Shown: positions 53,450 through 64,000 of the stretch, in pieces
Position numbering within the stretch: the first letter of the stretch is position 1
Layout: every line of letters starts with the position of its first letter
Source of the DNA: Heterodera schachtii
Taxonomy: Eukaryota; Nematoda; Chromadorea; Rhabditida; Heteroderidae
Assembly (NCBI GenBank): GCA_023374025.1
Contig: SIJG01000097.1
Location: 504,776 to 568,775 of the forward strand
Reading direction: 5' to 3'
DNA: 64,000 nucleotides
Program-made: the position numbers and the translations under genes
The notes under the pieces: generated by a model
The model's database searches: none
The model's input: only the letters and a program-made list of their open reading frames with translations
What the model was told of the DNA's origin: nothing

Positions 53450-56400
53450 TAGGGCTATCGAATGATATGGAGAATTATAAAATTATTTGTATGTGAGCAA
53501 ATCAATGATGATTTAATTTGTAATATGAAATAATAAAGGAATGAAAAACCTATTTAAAAAAATGATACTGAATAGATTATTATTTAAATGTAACCGTTAT
53601 TATTTATGACGAAATAAAAATATTAATAATCTCTGTAATTTTTATTCGAACAATCTAAAAAACGCTAGAAATTTTATTCGTGAATAAGCGTAATATACAA
53701 AAATAAAATAAATTTATTAAAAAAATATTCTCAAAATAATTAATTATCATGTGTCTTCGTTTACGAATTTGGTGACAAACTCCGGGAATGGAAGGACAAT
53801 TTAAATTACAAAAATTCAAAATTTTCTAATATTATCTAATCGCCATGTTTATTTAACTAAATATTATTAAATAAAATTTCTTATTAACAATGATAAATTC
53901 AAGCAAATAATATATATCTCTAAAATAAACTGAACGAATACCTTCGATAAAATCTTGCATGCAATTTCGAAAGCACTTTTCTCTCGATTTTCCCTGTTAT
54001 TCGATCACATCTTTTGTTAATTTGCATACTAATAAAATATAACCAATTTTACAAATAATTGCTGTAATTACACATAATTAAAAATTAAAAAAAACTAAAA
54101 CAAAACCAAGTAATTTAAAGTGCAACGCCCTACATCATTTACACCATTCACTCAAATTTTAAAATAATTTAAACAATTTATTTAAGCGAGGTAAATTTCG
54201 TAACAAAAATTAGTCTTTTGTAAATTGTATAGATTCAGTAAAACTAAATATTTAAATACAAGAGTTATAGAAAATCCTTATATTATATTAAATTAAATTA
54301 TATTATCAATTAAAAATTTTAATTAACAAATAAAACTTGGATAATGATAAACATAAGCAGCATAGCATGACTTTGCAAATACTTCAAATATTTTAAAAAT
54401 TTATTTTTATTTAAAACAAAAAAATTTAACGCCTTACACGAAGCCGCTCATGTGATAGCTCTGTTCATTATATTACATTAAAACTTTAATTTAATTTATA
54501 CCTTATTTTTACTAAAGAATTATCTTTACTTAATAATTCTCCTCTTAAAGAATTTATCAACTATTTGTCTTTATAAATTAAGCTATAATAAAATAATATG
54601 TCTATTAATACAAACTATAACCAGTGAGTGTTGACGGTGCCAGAAACATTTGGTTCTTTTGATTGAAAACATAAATGTACAAACTATGTGATTTTATTTT
54701 TTTTATACTTGAAATCAGTGAAGAAATTGTCTAGTATTTATTATTTTTTGAAAATAAATTATTACAGGAAAAATATTTTGATCATTTCATATAAATTAAA
54801 TCTTTTCAAATTTAACTGTTATTGAAGAAAATATTTTTTTTTTGTAAAAAAATTATAAATAAATATTTAAACTAATTATGAAAATTATAAATTAGAAAAC
54901 GATAATGATTTAAAATGCATAACTATTGCATGCTCTTTCGCCTAATGTTCATCGTGATAATTATAGCAACCATGTCGCAACAAAATTAAACAGCAAAGAT
55001 CGCAATGGAATAATGAACGCCAGAAATTAGATGTCTATTTTCCTGATAATGAAATGCGTGTAATAAAAAATAATTAATGCAGAAATAACGGAGAATTAGA
55101 CAACATACAATTATAAACTAAAAAAGAAAAATATATATATATTTATGAAAATCAGCTTAAGGCCAAATATCATTTAAAAAAAATTATAATTATTCGAAAT
55201 CGACAAATTTCAACATTCTCTGAAAATCTACTAATGGAATTTTAAGTCATCCATCTTGTAATTAGTTATTATTTATAATATTTTTTTTATAAATTATTTC
55301 TAAATATGAAAAATACATTTACCATCTCAAATTTTTAAAATTTAGCTTCAAATGCAGTCATTGTGAATTTTGTGGAAAAAGTTATTAGCCACTCGAAAAG
55401 AACTCAGCAAAAAATACGTGAAATTTTATGCCAAACTGTAATTTAATCAAGCATGTAAAAAATTTAATATTTTTAAATTATTGCTCCTGTTTTGAATTAT
55501 TTTAAATTTATTGAAAATGATTAATAATTTAAAGTATTATACTGCGGCCCGCGACATGGATGACTAATGTTCGCATTGTCGGGATTTGTGCTATATTGAT
55601 TTTTTCGAATAAATATACAACAAGTAGTTTCGGACTCTGTTGCTGTAAATTTTATGTATTTAATTTTGTTGAATTTATCTTTTTAAATATTAGAATTAAA
55701 AACTAAGTGCAAATTTCCAGATTTATTATTATAAATAAAATTTAATATATAATTAAATAAAAAATTAAATTATCAATTGTAATTATTGAAGCTCTCTGAC
55801 AAATTGTTCATTGATTTTGTAATTGTTAAATATATTAAAAAACAAAATTTAATAAAAAATTGATTTCTTTTCTTTAAAATAATTGGTAGTGTCAAAACCT
55901 ATTTCATAAAGCTTTTAATACAAAAACTTAGCATTGAGTAGAAAAATAAGTGATAGAAATAAGATGTATTGATAAAATATATAAAAATATCAATATAGTT
56001 ACATTATTTAAATAGAATAGTGATATGTTTCTAATGAAATAATATAAATATGTTCAAAAAATATATATGTAAAAATGTATTAAAATCTAGCTGAAATTAG
56101 CTAAATGATATCGATACTTATATGTACAAAATTTATGAAAATATAATTGATTTCAGCATCGTTTTATGGTTTATCTTGTGATGAGTTTGACGATTTCGTA
56201 AAATGATATTATAAATTCTAAGAAATAAATCATATTATGCAAAACTTGTTTAAAACAAATTACCAACTAAGAAACTCAAATATTTTTCTGACAATTTTAT
56301 TTTTATAATAAACTATGGTGCATAAATTTATTTATAAAAAAACTCAAATTATAAATTTAATTTTGTGTTTATAAAATCAATTATCAAAAGGGAAGGATGG

Positions 56401-59400
56401 TGGAAAGATACTCAATAAAGAAATCAATTAACGGTATTTTCCTCACTAATTAATTAAAACAATTTATCAAATTGTTATTTCTCGAACGATAATAATAATT
56501 TTTTATTTTAAATTCACAAATAAAACAAATAATTTTTTATTTTTATAAATACAAAACAAATGATGTCAAAATGTAAATTTTTTAAACAATTGTAGACGAA
56601 AACCTTAAATTGATATAAAAATCAGCAAAATTATTTAATTAATAAAAAAATATGATACAAAGCAATAAATTTTCTTTATAAAAATTAATTATAATAAAAA
56701 TTTAATTTTAGTCAAAATTGAAGAATATTTTTTGAACTAATGTTTCATGCATATGAATCAGACAATTGCTCAATTATTGTTAACTGGCACAATCAATTAT
56801 ATAAAATTTTTTATTCAACAGCATAACTCAGTGCACAATCCATATGTTTAAAAATGTCATAAATTCTATATTATTTAAAATTAAGTAAAAACATTAAATA
56901 AAAAATCCAAATTAATTTGAAAAACCATATAATAATATAAGATTCAAGTATTCAAAAATATGTTTAATTATTAAATTATTTCGTTATCGTTAATATATTA
57001 AAAATTGGAATATATTCAACTAAATAAATTTTTAAATTTTAAAATGTTAAATATTGAATTTTATTATACATGCAACACTACCGTCGACAAAAAATTTATC
57101 CGAATTTTTATATGTGCAATAAAATATTTCATTATAATTTTATGAGGATTATATTCGATAAATATTTGTTTTAGCATTTAAATTATCATTTTTTTCCAAA
57201 ATAATTATAATCAATTTGGAAATTAATATAAATCATATTAATATGAAACCCAATACAGCTTATGACTACAATAGAAATCTTCCTTAGTAACAAGATAATA
57301 AAATATTAAAGAAAAATTCAAAATGAGGCATGAAAAAACATAACAAATATGTAAGAATTATTAATCCAAATGTAAAATTAAATTTTCAAAAAAATTAATT
57401 AGAAAATTTAAACAATACCAAGAATTTAAATTTTATTGATTTTATGTTATTTAGTGAATTAGTTTTTTCAATTTTCTTATTTTTGACCAACATATCTATT
57501 TTCTTATTGAGTTTAATTTTTAAAAATTACTGAAATAGTTTATCAAAAAGGGTTTGTCTGTATTAAAAGATTGAAGGTTGTTATCGTTATATTTCGAAAA
57601 TTAATTTTAAAAATTCGGGGTAAAAACAGCTATTAATATGCTAATAAGTAGTGTTTATTAGAGATCGGATTGGTCGATTTTTTCGGTATTTTTGGGGGGT
57701 TTTCGGTTTCGGTTTTTGACCGAAAAAACTCGACCTAGAAATTTTTGAGTTTTTTGGTTTTTTTCGGTTTCGTTTTTTTAACCGAAACTGACCGACCGAG
57801 AATTTTTTGAGTTTTTCTGTTTTTTTCGGTTTCGGTTTTGGTTTTTTTTTTCGGTTTTTAACCGAAACCGACCGATCGACCCTCTTGTCCGGTCTCTAGT
57901 AATTATAATACTAATGATGTCATTTTTAAATCGTAATTTTTCCATATAATACTAATGATGGCATTTTTAAATCGTAATTTTTCCATTATTTTGTCAATCT
58001 TTTTTGATAATTTTGGGTGTTACAATTTTTAATAAGTTTACTAAAATTTGAATAATACTTCAAACTTTGATTATTTTCTACAAAAAATATATATCATTCA
58101 AATCCCATCGATGAGAGAAATCGAATGGTGCAATTTTTAGTTTCGATATCTAATAATAAAAAAGTTGGAAGTATTCTCTAATTTTTACATAAATTTTAAT
58201 CAAATATAAACGAAGAATGTTATTCCATCAAGGGACCAAGCAAAAATAATTTTGACGTAAATAAGCAACTATTTAAAGTAATATATAAATTTAGGTAAGA
58301 GATTTTATAATTCATTATTTATTTTATGAAATAAGAAAAAATTTATTCAACATAAATTAAATATTTACCGCATGTATTCTCCAGACTAATCTTTATTTTT
58401 TTAAGAACATAATAAATAATTTGCAAGATTACTTATTAAATTTTTTGGTGTAAAATTTAAGTCACGCCGAAAATCTTTATTTAATAAATAATGATTATAA
58501 AAGAGAATTGGATATAATCTGCAAATGCATTCTTAATAAAAAAAAATAAATTATTAGGTGCGAACAGAACAAACTCAAAAATAATAAAAGAAACTTCAAT
58601 GACAAATTATAAACAGAATCAACATTAAATTATTCAGCCAGTTTGACTTGAACTCCTCAAAAGCATCGCTGCTAATTGCCTGAACATTTTGTTAATACCT
58701 TTCCCATAACGCGCAAGATTTAGGATAATATATGAATCAAAAGATCAAACTATTAATTGTGTAACTTAAAATTAAAATTTATTCTAACATTTAAATAAAT
58801 TAATAAAATATAATTACAATAACTCTGACGCAGTTATGATTTTTCAAATTTCTTCATAAATGCTAAATAAAGAAAATTACTAAAATTAAAATTCTAAAAT
58901 AAAATTCTCTCAGTTAAGTAAAATCATATTAAACTAAAATTTATTAAATTAGAGGAGGTTCAAATTAAAAATATTATAACTAAATTAAAACTATATTTCG
59001 GAATCCACTTAAAAAAAGCTCCGACAACCAATTAATTAAATCAGCTCACAAAAGTGATCCTGAAGGGCCTTCTTTACCAATAATTATCATCCGCCACACG
59101 ATATTATTTGGTTTAATATTTTTCAAAAATTTTATGCAAAAGAATAAATTATTTTATTATTTAAAAATAATACCAGTGTTTCATTCAAAACTTTAGTATA
59201 ATTTTAAATGTTTATGCCATACAATTTTTTTTAAATTTTATCTGATATTAATATTTAAAATCTTGTGAGCGTAAAAAACCTAAATATAAATGGTGTTTTA
59301 TGATACATAAATTATAAAATTTCATACATCAAAAATAATGGTACGAATAAAATCCATTACAAAAATAAAACTAATGCTATGACAACCCGGGATAATTTCT

Positions 59401-60800
59401 TACCTTATGTTGTTACATAAGATTAATCAATTATAAATTAAAACCTAATAATATTGAGTTGCCTTGGATCAATAAAGATTTTAACTCGAAAATACCAACA
59501 GCCCAAAAAAACATTTTTTCGTGCGTTTCAGGCCACCGGGAGCTCAAGAAAAAAATAGGCTTTTGCCTATAAATATCCTACACTATAGTTTTCTGTAAAT
59601 TTTCTATAAATTATAATTTTTAAAGAGCCTATTCATTCTTTAATATCTTTTGATATTATTGTTAATTTGTTAAACTATTTCACTTTGAGATTAATCAAGC
59701 TTTGTTTTAGTTATACTTTTTTGTCATTAAAATTTTATTCCGTTTTGCTTTATTTTTACACATAATGAATTATTTTCTATTATTTTTTATAAAAGTATAA
59801 TTCTTGTTCTCTATTTTTTTCTTTTTATTGGTCTGTAAACTATTGAATTTTTTCATTTATTTTTCAATTAAATATAAATTTTTATATTTTACTTTCGTAG
59901 TAGCAGCACGTTTATTGGTATTCCTTGTGAGACTTTACACCCGGAGACGAAATAGAAGTTACATTAATTTGATTACTTGCTTATTTTTCTAAAATTATAT
60001 TCTTAGAATTGATTTATGTTTAGGAGAATTTAAATTATAATTTTTCCATGCATAAAAAATTCTTTAGTAAACAATTGTTAGCCAAAAATAAAAAAATAAA
60101 TTTAATAAAAGTTTTAAATGCTTTTATTGTGAGAGTTGAAAGGAATCATCTCTTCTCTGAAATAAAAGAGATTAGTTTAGCTTCTCATCAAGGGTGATAT
60201 TATACTGTGGTCAATTCTTTTCGAACTTTATACATATGACAGATTTTGTTTATTAAAATAAAGTAGTTTATTCAGTTTTGACAATCTTCCAAACAATTTA
60301 AAAAAAAATTTATCAGTGACGAATTGATCAGTGACGAACTGATAGGGAGCCCAAAATAAACATATTTGCTGCGAAAATGAATTGTGTTTGTTATATTTTT
60401 TAAAGAGAATATATCTTTTTTGCATTTTTATTTTTAACAATTTAAATGTTATAAAAATTGCCTATAGAGGATGATCAAAACAATAATTGTATTTTTAATT
60501 AATTTTATTTGGACATTTTTAGTAAAATTATCATTTTTAATCATTTGTTTAAGACAAAATTTTTTTTTGTTTTGTAGATATTTATGCAATTTATTATATC
60601 TATTTATTAAACTAATAATATATTAAATAGCTAAATTGGTCAAAAATTCAGTGTTATGATGTTCATTTATTAAAGAATTTGATGTTTTGTTAAAGAATTT
60701 GATGTTATTATTTTATTATTTAAATGTTTTTTTCTCATGGCGTGTATTGTGATTTTTTTCCTTCCTTGCGAAACGTGTAATTTTTAATCTTTTGTGAATA
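53450..60800. other. 7 kb extremely AT-rich, gene-free block
   Basis: No exon, tRNA or rRNA could be supported. The sequence texture changes here: AT content looks higher than elsewhere, but the long A or T runs and TTTTGAAAATTT phrases common in the rest of the window are sparse. The few open frames (for example 59804-59992, hydrophobic) look like chance. Confidence 0.45.
57659..57898. mobile_element. 240-bp inverted-repeat element rich in 'tcggttt'
   Basis: Left end tagagatcggattggtcga and right end tcttgtccggtctcta are imperfect inverted repeats. The interior is iterated cggtttcggttttt and its complement aaccgaaaccgacc, giving a strong foldback. Target duplication is not obvious. Similar words occur near 53070-53095. 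Confidence 0.6.
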
Positions 60801-62990
60801 ACAAATTTAAATTTATATTGATAGGCACAAATTGCCATAAAAATGACCTAAATAGGCTTAAAATTATCTTTTAGTAATTTAAAAATTAATTTTTGGTATT
60901 CCATTTTTGAAAAAAAACTATTTTTTGGGGCACATTTTCAAAAAAATTTTTGCTTTTCGCAAAAATTTCTATAAATTCTCAAAATTTTTGAAAAAAAATT
61001 GCGAAATTTTGGATATTTTTGGGGATATTTCATAAAAAAAATTCCCTAAAAATTCTCAAAAAATGCAAAATATGTACGAAAAAATGCGAAAAGGTCCAAA
61101 ATATGTATCTAAATATGTACATATGTAATATGTAGAAAAATCCGAAAATATGTAAAAATATGTAAATAAAAGTCCCAACTTTTGTTCGCAAACACAAAGA
61201 AGAAAGTGTTTTTCCTACTAATTAGAGCATGGAGAATCCAGGAAAAAACATGTATTTACATAAAAAAATGATCCCTATTTATTAGTAGGGATGGAAATTT
61301 AAGTCACGAAAATTCCCAAAAAGTCGACTAAAAAGTCATAAAAAATCGCCAAAAAGTCACGAAAAAATGCAAAGAATTCATAAAATTATTCATAACTTCG
61401 CTCAACATATACCAAATTTAAAAATCTTGATATCATTCTTTATTAATTTTAAAAATCCCAAAAAGTAAATATTTTGAATACTCAGGCATTTTTTCGTAAA
61501 TGTTTATTTAAATATTTCAGTATTTTTAATAAATTTAATTCACAACCCTAATGACTAGGGATAACATTTATAGTTTTTTCACTATTTTTTTCCTGAGCTC
61601 TCCGTGGCCTGAAATGCACGAAAAACATGTTTTTTCGGCTGTTGTTAAGCTACTTTTCGATTTATTAGCATTTTCTATTTTTTATTTTTAGCAACTAAAA
61701 ACCTATAAAATTTTTGAAAAATATTTTCAACTATTTTGGCGTTTTGCCAAAATTTGTTAACAAAAATGCTATAAAAACGAAAAACACACCCCTAAGAATT
61801 GACTTAAAAATTTTTTCAAAAAATACACCCCCTAAGAATAGACCGAAAATTTTCAAAAATGCACCCCCTAAGAAATGAAAAATTTCTCAAAAATTCATCT
61901 TCAAATTTATTTATTTATTTTTTGACAAGAATTTTTAATTTTGAAAATTATATATATCCTTAATGATTTGACAAAATATTTTTGCTTTTTGAAGAAAATT
62001 TTCGATTTTACACCCCTAAATTCGGAACTTTTTAGCAACTATTTACCTATTTTTAGCAACTATTTTTGAGGTTTTTTAGAAACTAAAAATTAATTATTTT
62101 GGCAGTTTTTAGCAACTATAAATGTTATCCATACTAATGATTAGATAGACAAAAGATGTCTCTATTATTTTTGTTAAATTTCAAAAAATCTTATTACCTT
62201 CAAAAAAGTTAGAGACAAATTTATTGAGTCTAAATTTTTCGAATTTACTTTTTTTGTAAATTTATGGCTAAATTTTTCAAAATTATATAAGAAATACGTA
62301 GAGCTATCTTCCAATACGAACAATGGTTAATTTGACTAAGTTTGAGCTAAATTATGATTTATAAATTTGCAAATAAAATTAAAATAATAAATTTAAATTT
62401 AAATTTAAATAATACTATCATTGGCACTTTTTTAGGTTCGCCCTATTGAAAGTTTTTTTAGGCTTGCCCTAGAACCGTTGATTCTGATTTTTTATTAGGA
62501 ACATAGAGAATTGAAAGATAAAATGAAAAAAAAAAACGAAAAATCTCTACAAGAAGATTTGTACAATTGAAATTTTGAAGTTTTCTTTTTTATAAAAAAA
62601 TGAAAAAATTTTTTGATTTTATTCTTCTGATGGGAAATTGAATAATTAATTAGTTTGAGCTAAGTTATAATTCATTGTTAGGGATAGGAATTTTATGCAA
62701 ATGCCTAAATTGCGCACTTAATACGCTCAGATGTGCACGAAAAACTGATTTTCCGCTTGATTTGGGAAGTTAACGATGACTTCTACAATGTCTATTTTTG
62801 CCTATTTTGGAATTTTGGTGCCTATTCGAGGGTTTTTGTATTTTTGTGCCTGTTTTATGATTTTTCTGGCTTTTTAAGGTGCCTGTTTCGCGATTTTTTG
62901 TGCCAAAAATTCATATCCCTATTCATTATCCGTAATTTAAATTTGTGTTTACTTTCGTTGATATTTTTTTAGGTTCGGCCCATTGAGAGT
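60800..62990. other. Repeat-rich AT DNA
   Basis: No gene. Segments match families elsewhere: 'atgtaaaaatatgta' words (61070-61160), 'acacccctaagaa' (61780-61880), 'ctccgtggcctgaaatgcacgaaaaa' (61600-61625, inverted near 59515-59550) and 'tgcctattt' words (62780-62910). Confidence 0.45.
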
Positions 62991-62994
62991 TTTT

Positions 62995-63297
62995 TTAGGT
63001 TGGCTCACAATCAAACCACGGAATCAACCAAAAACCAACTAATTTTGCTCCTTCGACATCTTTCGGTTTATAATAAATTACAAATTCAGAACAACCATCC
63101 AAATCAACTTCAAATAATCCGTTTTTAGAAGTCGTCAAAGAAATTTTGTTGTCTTCAGAACGACCAAAAGTGCATGTCACTTCATACGTTCCTTTTGGTT
63201 CAATAACGAACTTGAACATTCTTTTTCCATCAAAGACATTGGCAAATGCCAAGAGAAGGAGAATGGCACTCGTAAGCAATGCAAAAGGGGGACTCAT
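62995..63297 (-). CDS. Small secreted protein (hypothetical)
   Basis: ATG at 63297 gives 100 aa: a clear signal peptide, MSPPFALLTSAILLLLAFAN, with likely cleavage just after, then a 75-residue mature part with three Cys. It looks beta-rich (TYEVTCTFGRSEDNKISL; LFEVDLDGCSEFVIYYKP; GFWLIPWFDCEPT). The open frame extends upstream to 63405, but that extension is less protein-like and would bury the signal. No transmembrane helix or known domain is recognised. The alternating strands and G-F-E-V turn recall small nematode secreted beta-sandwich proteins such as the transthyretin-like family, but conserved motifs are not clear. In a plant-parasitic nematode a small secreted protein is an effector candidate; that is inference. 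Confidence 0.6.
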   Translation of the reverse strand: MSPPFALLTSAILLLLAFANVFDGKRMFKFVIEPKGTYEVTCTFGRSEDNKISLTTSKNGLFEVDLDGCSEFVIYYKPKDVEGAKLVGFWLIPWFDCEPT

Positions 63298-63499
63298 TTG
63301 TTCAGTAATGGATGAATTTGAAGGAATGAATAATTTCGAATGTGAAATTAATAATCGAAATTTGCATTTAAATACACAAAATTCTTTTGGCCAACCTTTT
63401 TGCACTTTACCATATGGCCAAATGTCTGCCTCTTTTTCTTAATATTATTGCCAAAATCATTTGGCTGCCAATATTTTTGCACTTTATCATATGCCAAAA

Positions 63500-64000
63500 T
63501 GTCCGGGCCAGTACATTTTCGTAAGGCCCTTTCATACGGCATTTTCATAAGGGGGATGTTTCCTACGGCCTTTTCGTAAGGCCTTTTCATACGGCATTTT
63601 GCATACGGGGGAGGTTTTCGTACGGCCTTTTTCATACGGCATTTTTTATACGGGGACTGTTTTCCTACGGCCTTTTTCGTAAGGCCTTTTTCATACGGCA
63701 TTTTGCATACGGGGAGGTTTTCGTACGGCCTTTTTCATACGGCATTTTTTATACGGGACTGTTTTTCCTACGGCCTTTTTCGTAAGGCCTTTTCATACGG
63801 CATTTTGCATACGGGGGAGGTTTTCGTACGGCCTTTTTCATACGGCATTTTTCATAAGGGGGATGTTTTCCTACGGCCTTTTTCGTAAGGCCTTTTTCAT
63901 ACGGCATTTTGCATACGGGGGAGGTTTTCGTACGGCCTTTTTCATACGGCATTTTTCATAAGGGGGACTGTTTTCCTACGGCCTTTTTCGTAAGGCCTTT
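63500..64000. repeat. About 103-bp minisatellite running off the window
   Basis: At least four to five units with starts ('cctacggcc') at 63562, 63664, 63767, 63870 and 63975 (spacings 102-105 bp). Each unit contains sub-repeats of 'tacggccttttt', 'cataaggcc' and 'tacggcatttt', so it is a higher-order repeat. Spacings are not constantly divisible by three. Minus-strand open frames (PYEKGLTKKAVGK-like repeats) span parts of it but do not hold one frame. Confidence 0.85.

Noticed and set aside
59804..59992. 62-codon hydrophobic ORF as a membrane peptide
   Set aside because: Phe/Leu/Ile-rich translation is what T-rich DNA gives by chance; no supporting context.
53450..60800. Mitochondrial, rRNA or endosymbiont-derived insertion
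   Set aside because: I looked for rRNA, tRNA and conserved protein words and saw none. The idea remains only as a texture observation.
63348..63952. Repetitive basic protein on the minus strand of the terminal minisatellite
   Set aside because: Unit lengths of 102-105 bp do not keep one frame, and the visible ORFs start and stop at frame changes.
1..64000. Spliced-leader RNA, 5S rRNA, snRNA genes or CRISPR array
   Set aside because: No SL1-like leader, U6-like start, 5S core or regularly spaced short repeat with unique spacers was found on reading either strand.

Overview
The window looks like nuclear DNA from a plant-parasitic cyst nematode (Heteroderidae, Heterodera/Globodera type). This rests on AT-rich, homopolymer-rich DNA, small spliced exons, multi-copy BTB-BACK-MATH and F-box-like genes of the kind expanded in those nematodes, and a BEL/Pao retroelement with a phlebovirus-type glycoprotein. 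The species is an inference. No rRNA, complete tRNA, CRISPR array or bacterial operon was seen.

Layout. (1) 0.7-12.6 kb, minus strand: a tandem BTB-BACK-MATH array. Two genes can be spliced by hand from start to stop with consistent phases and no break: 661-3733 (11 exons, 588 aa) and 8921-12612 (13 exons, 649 aa). Between them lie a 5'-truncated, frameshifted copy (7257-8183) and smaller relics. (2) 13.1-27.05 kb, plus strand: decayed relatives of the same family, an orphan MATH module, a truncated multi-MATH copy (18.6-20.7 kb), a relic (23.5 kb) and another copy (25.7-27.05 kb). They are interleaved with two copies of a segmental duplication (13119-18505 and 20118-23486). Each copy carries RNF216/TRIAD3-like exons. 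(3) 27.35-33.6 kb: an N gap, the first exons of an unknown gene, a 1.8 kb polypurine minisatellite and a few small possible genes. (4) 33.7-49.1 kb: two divergent F-box-like genes. The minus-strand gene (33672-47026) has a 10.7 kb BEL/Pao retrotransposon in its fourth intron. The element has both LTRs, a 5-bp target duplication, gag, a frameshifted pol, a broken phlebovirus-like envelope region, an intact extra ORF next to the 3' LTR, and a primer-binding region matching the 5' half of a tRNA-Lys(CUU). (5) 49.2-62.9 kb: very AT-rich DNA with repeat debris and no convincing gene. (6) 63.0-63.3 kb: a small secreted-protein gene beside a ~103-bp minisatellite that runs off the window.

Roles. BTB-BACK-MATH proteins and F-box proteins are typically substrate adaptors of cullin-RING ubiquitin ligases, and the RNF216-like exons belong to an RBR ligase. 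The region is therefore rich in ubiquitin-pathway adaptor genes evolving by duplication, exon-module amplification and decay. Small non-autonomous transposons with 8-bp target duplications are scattered through it.
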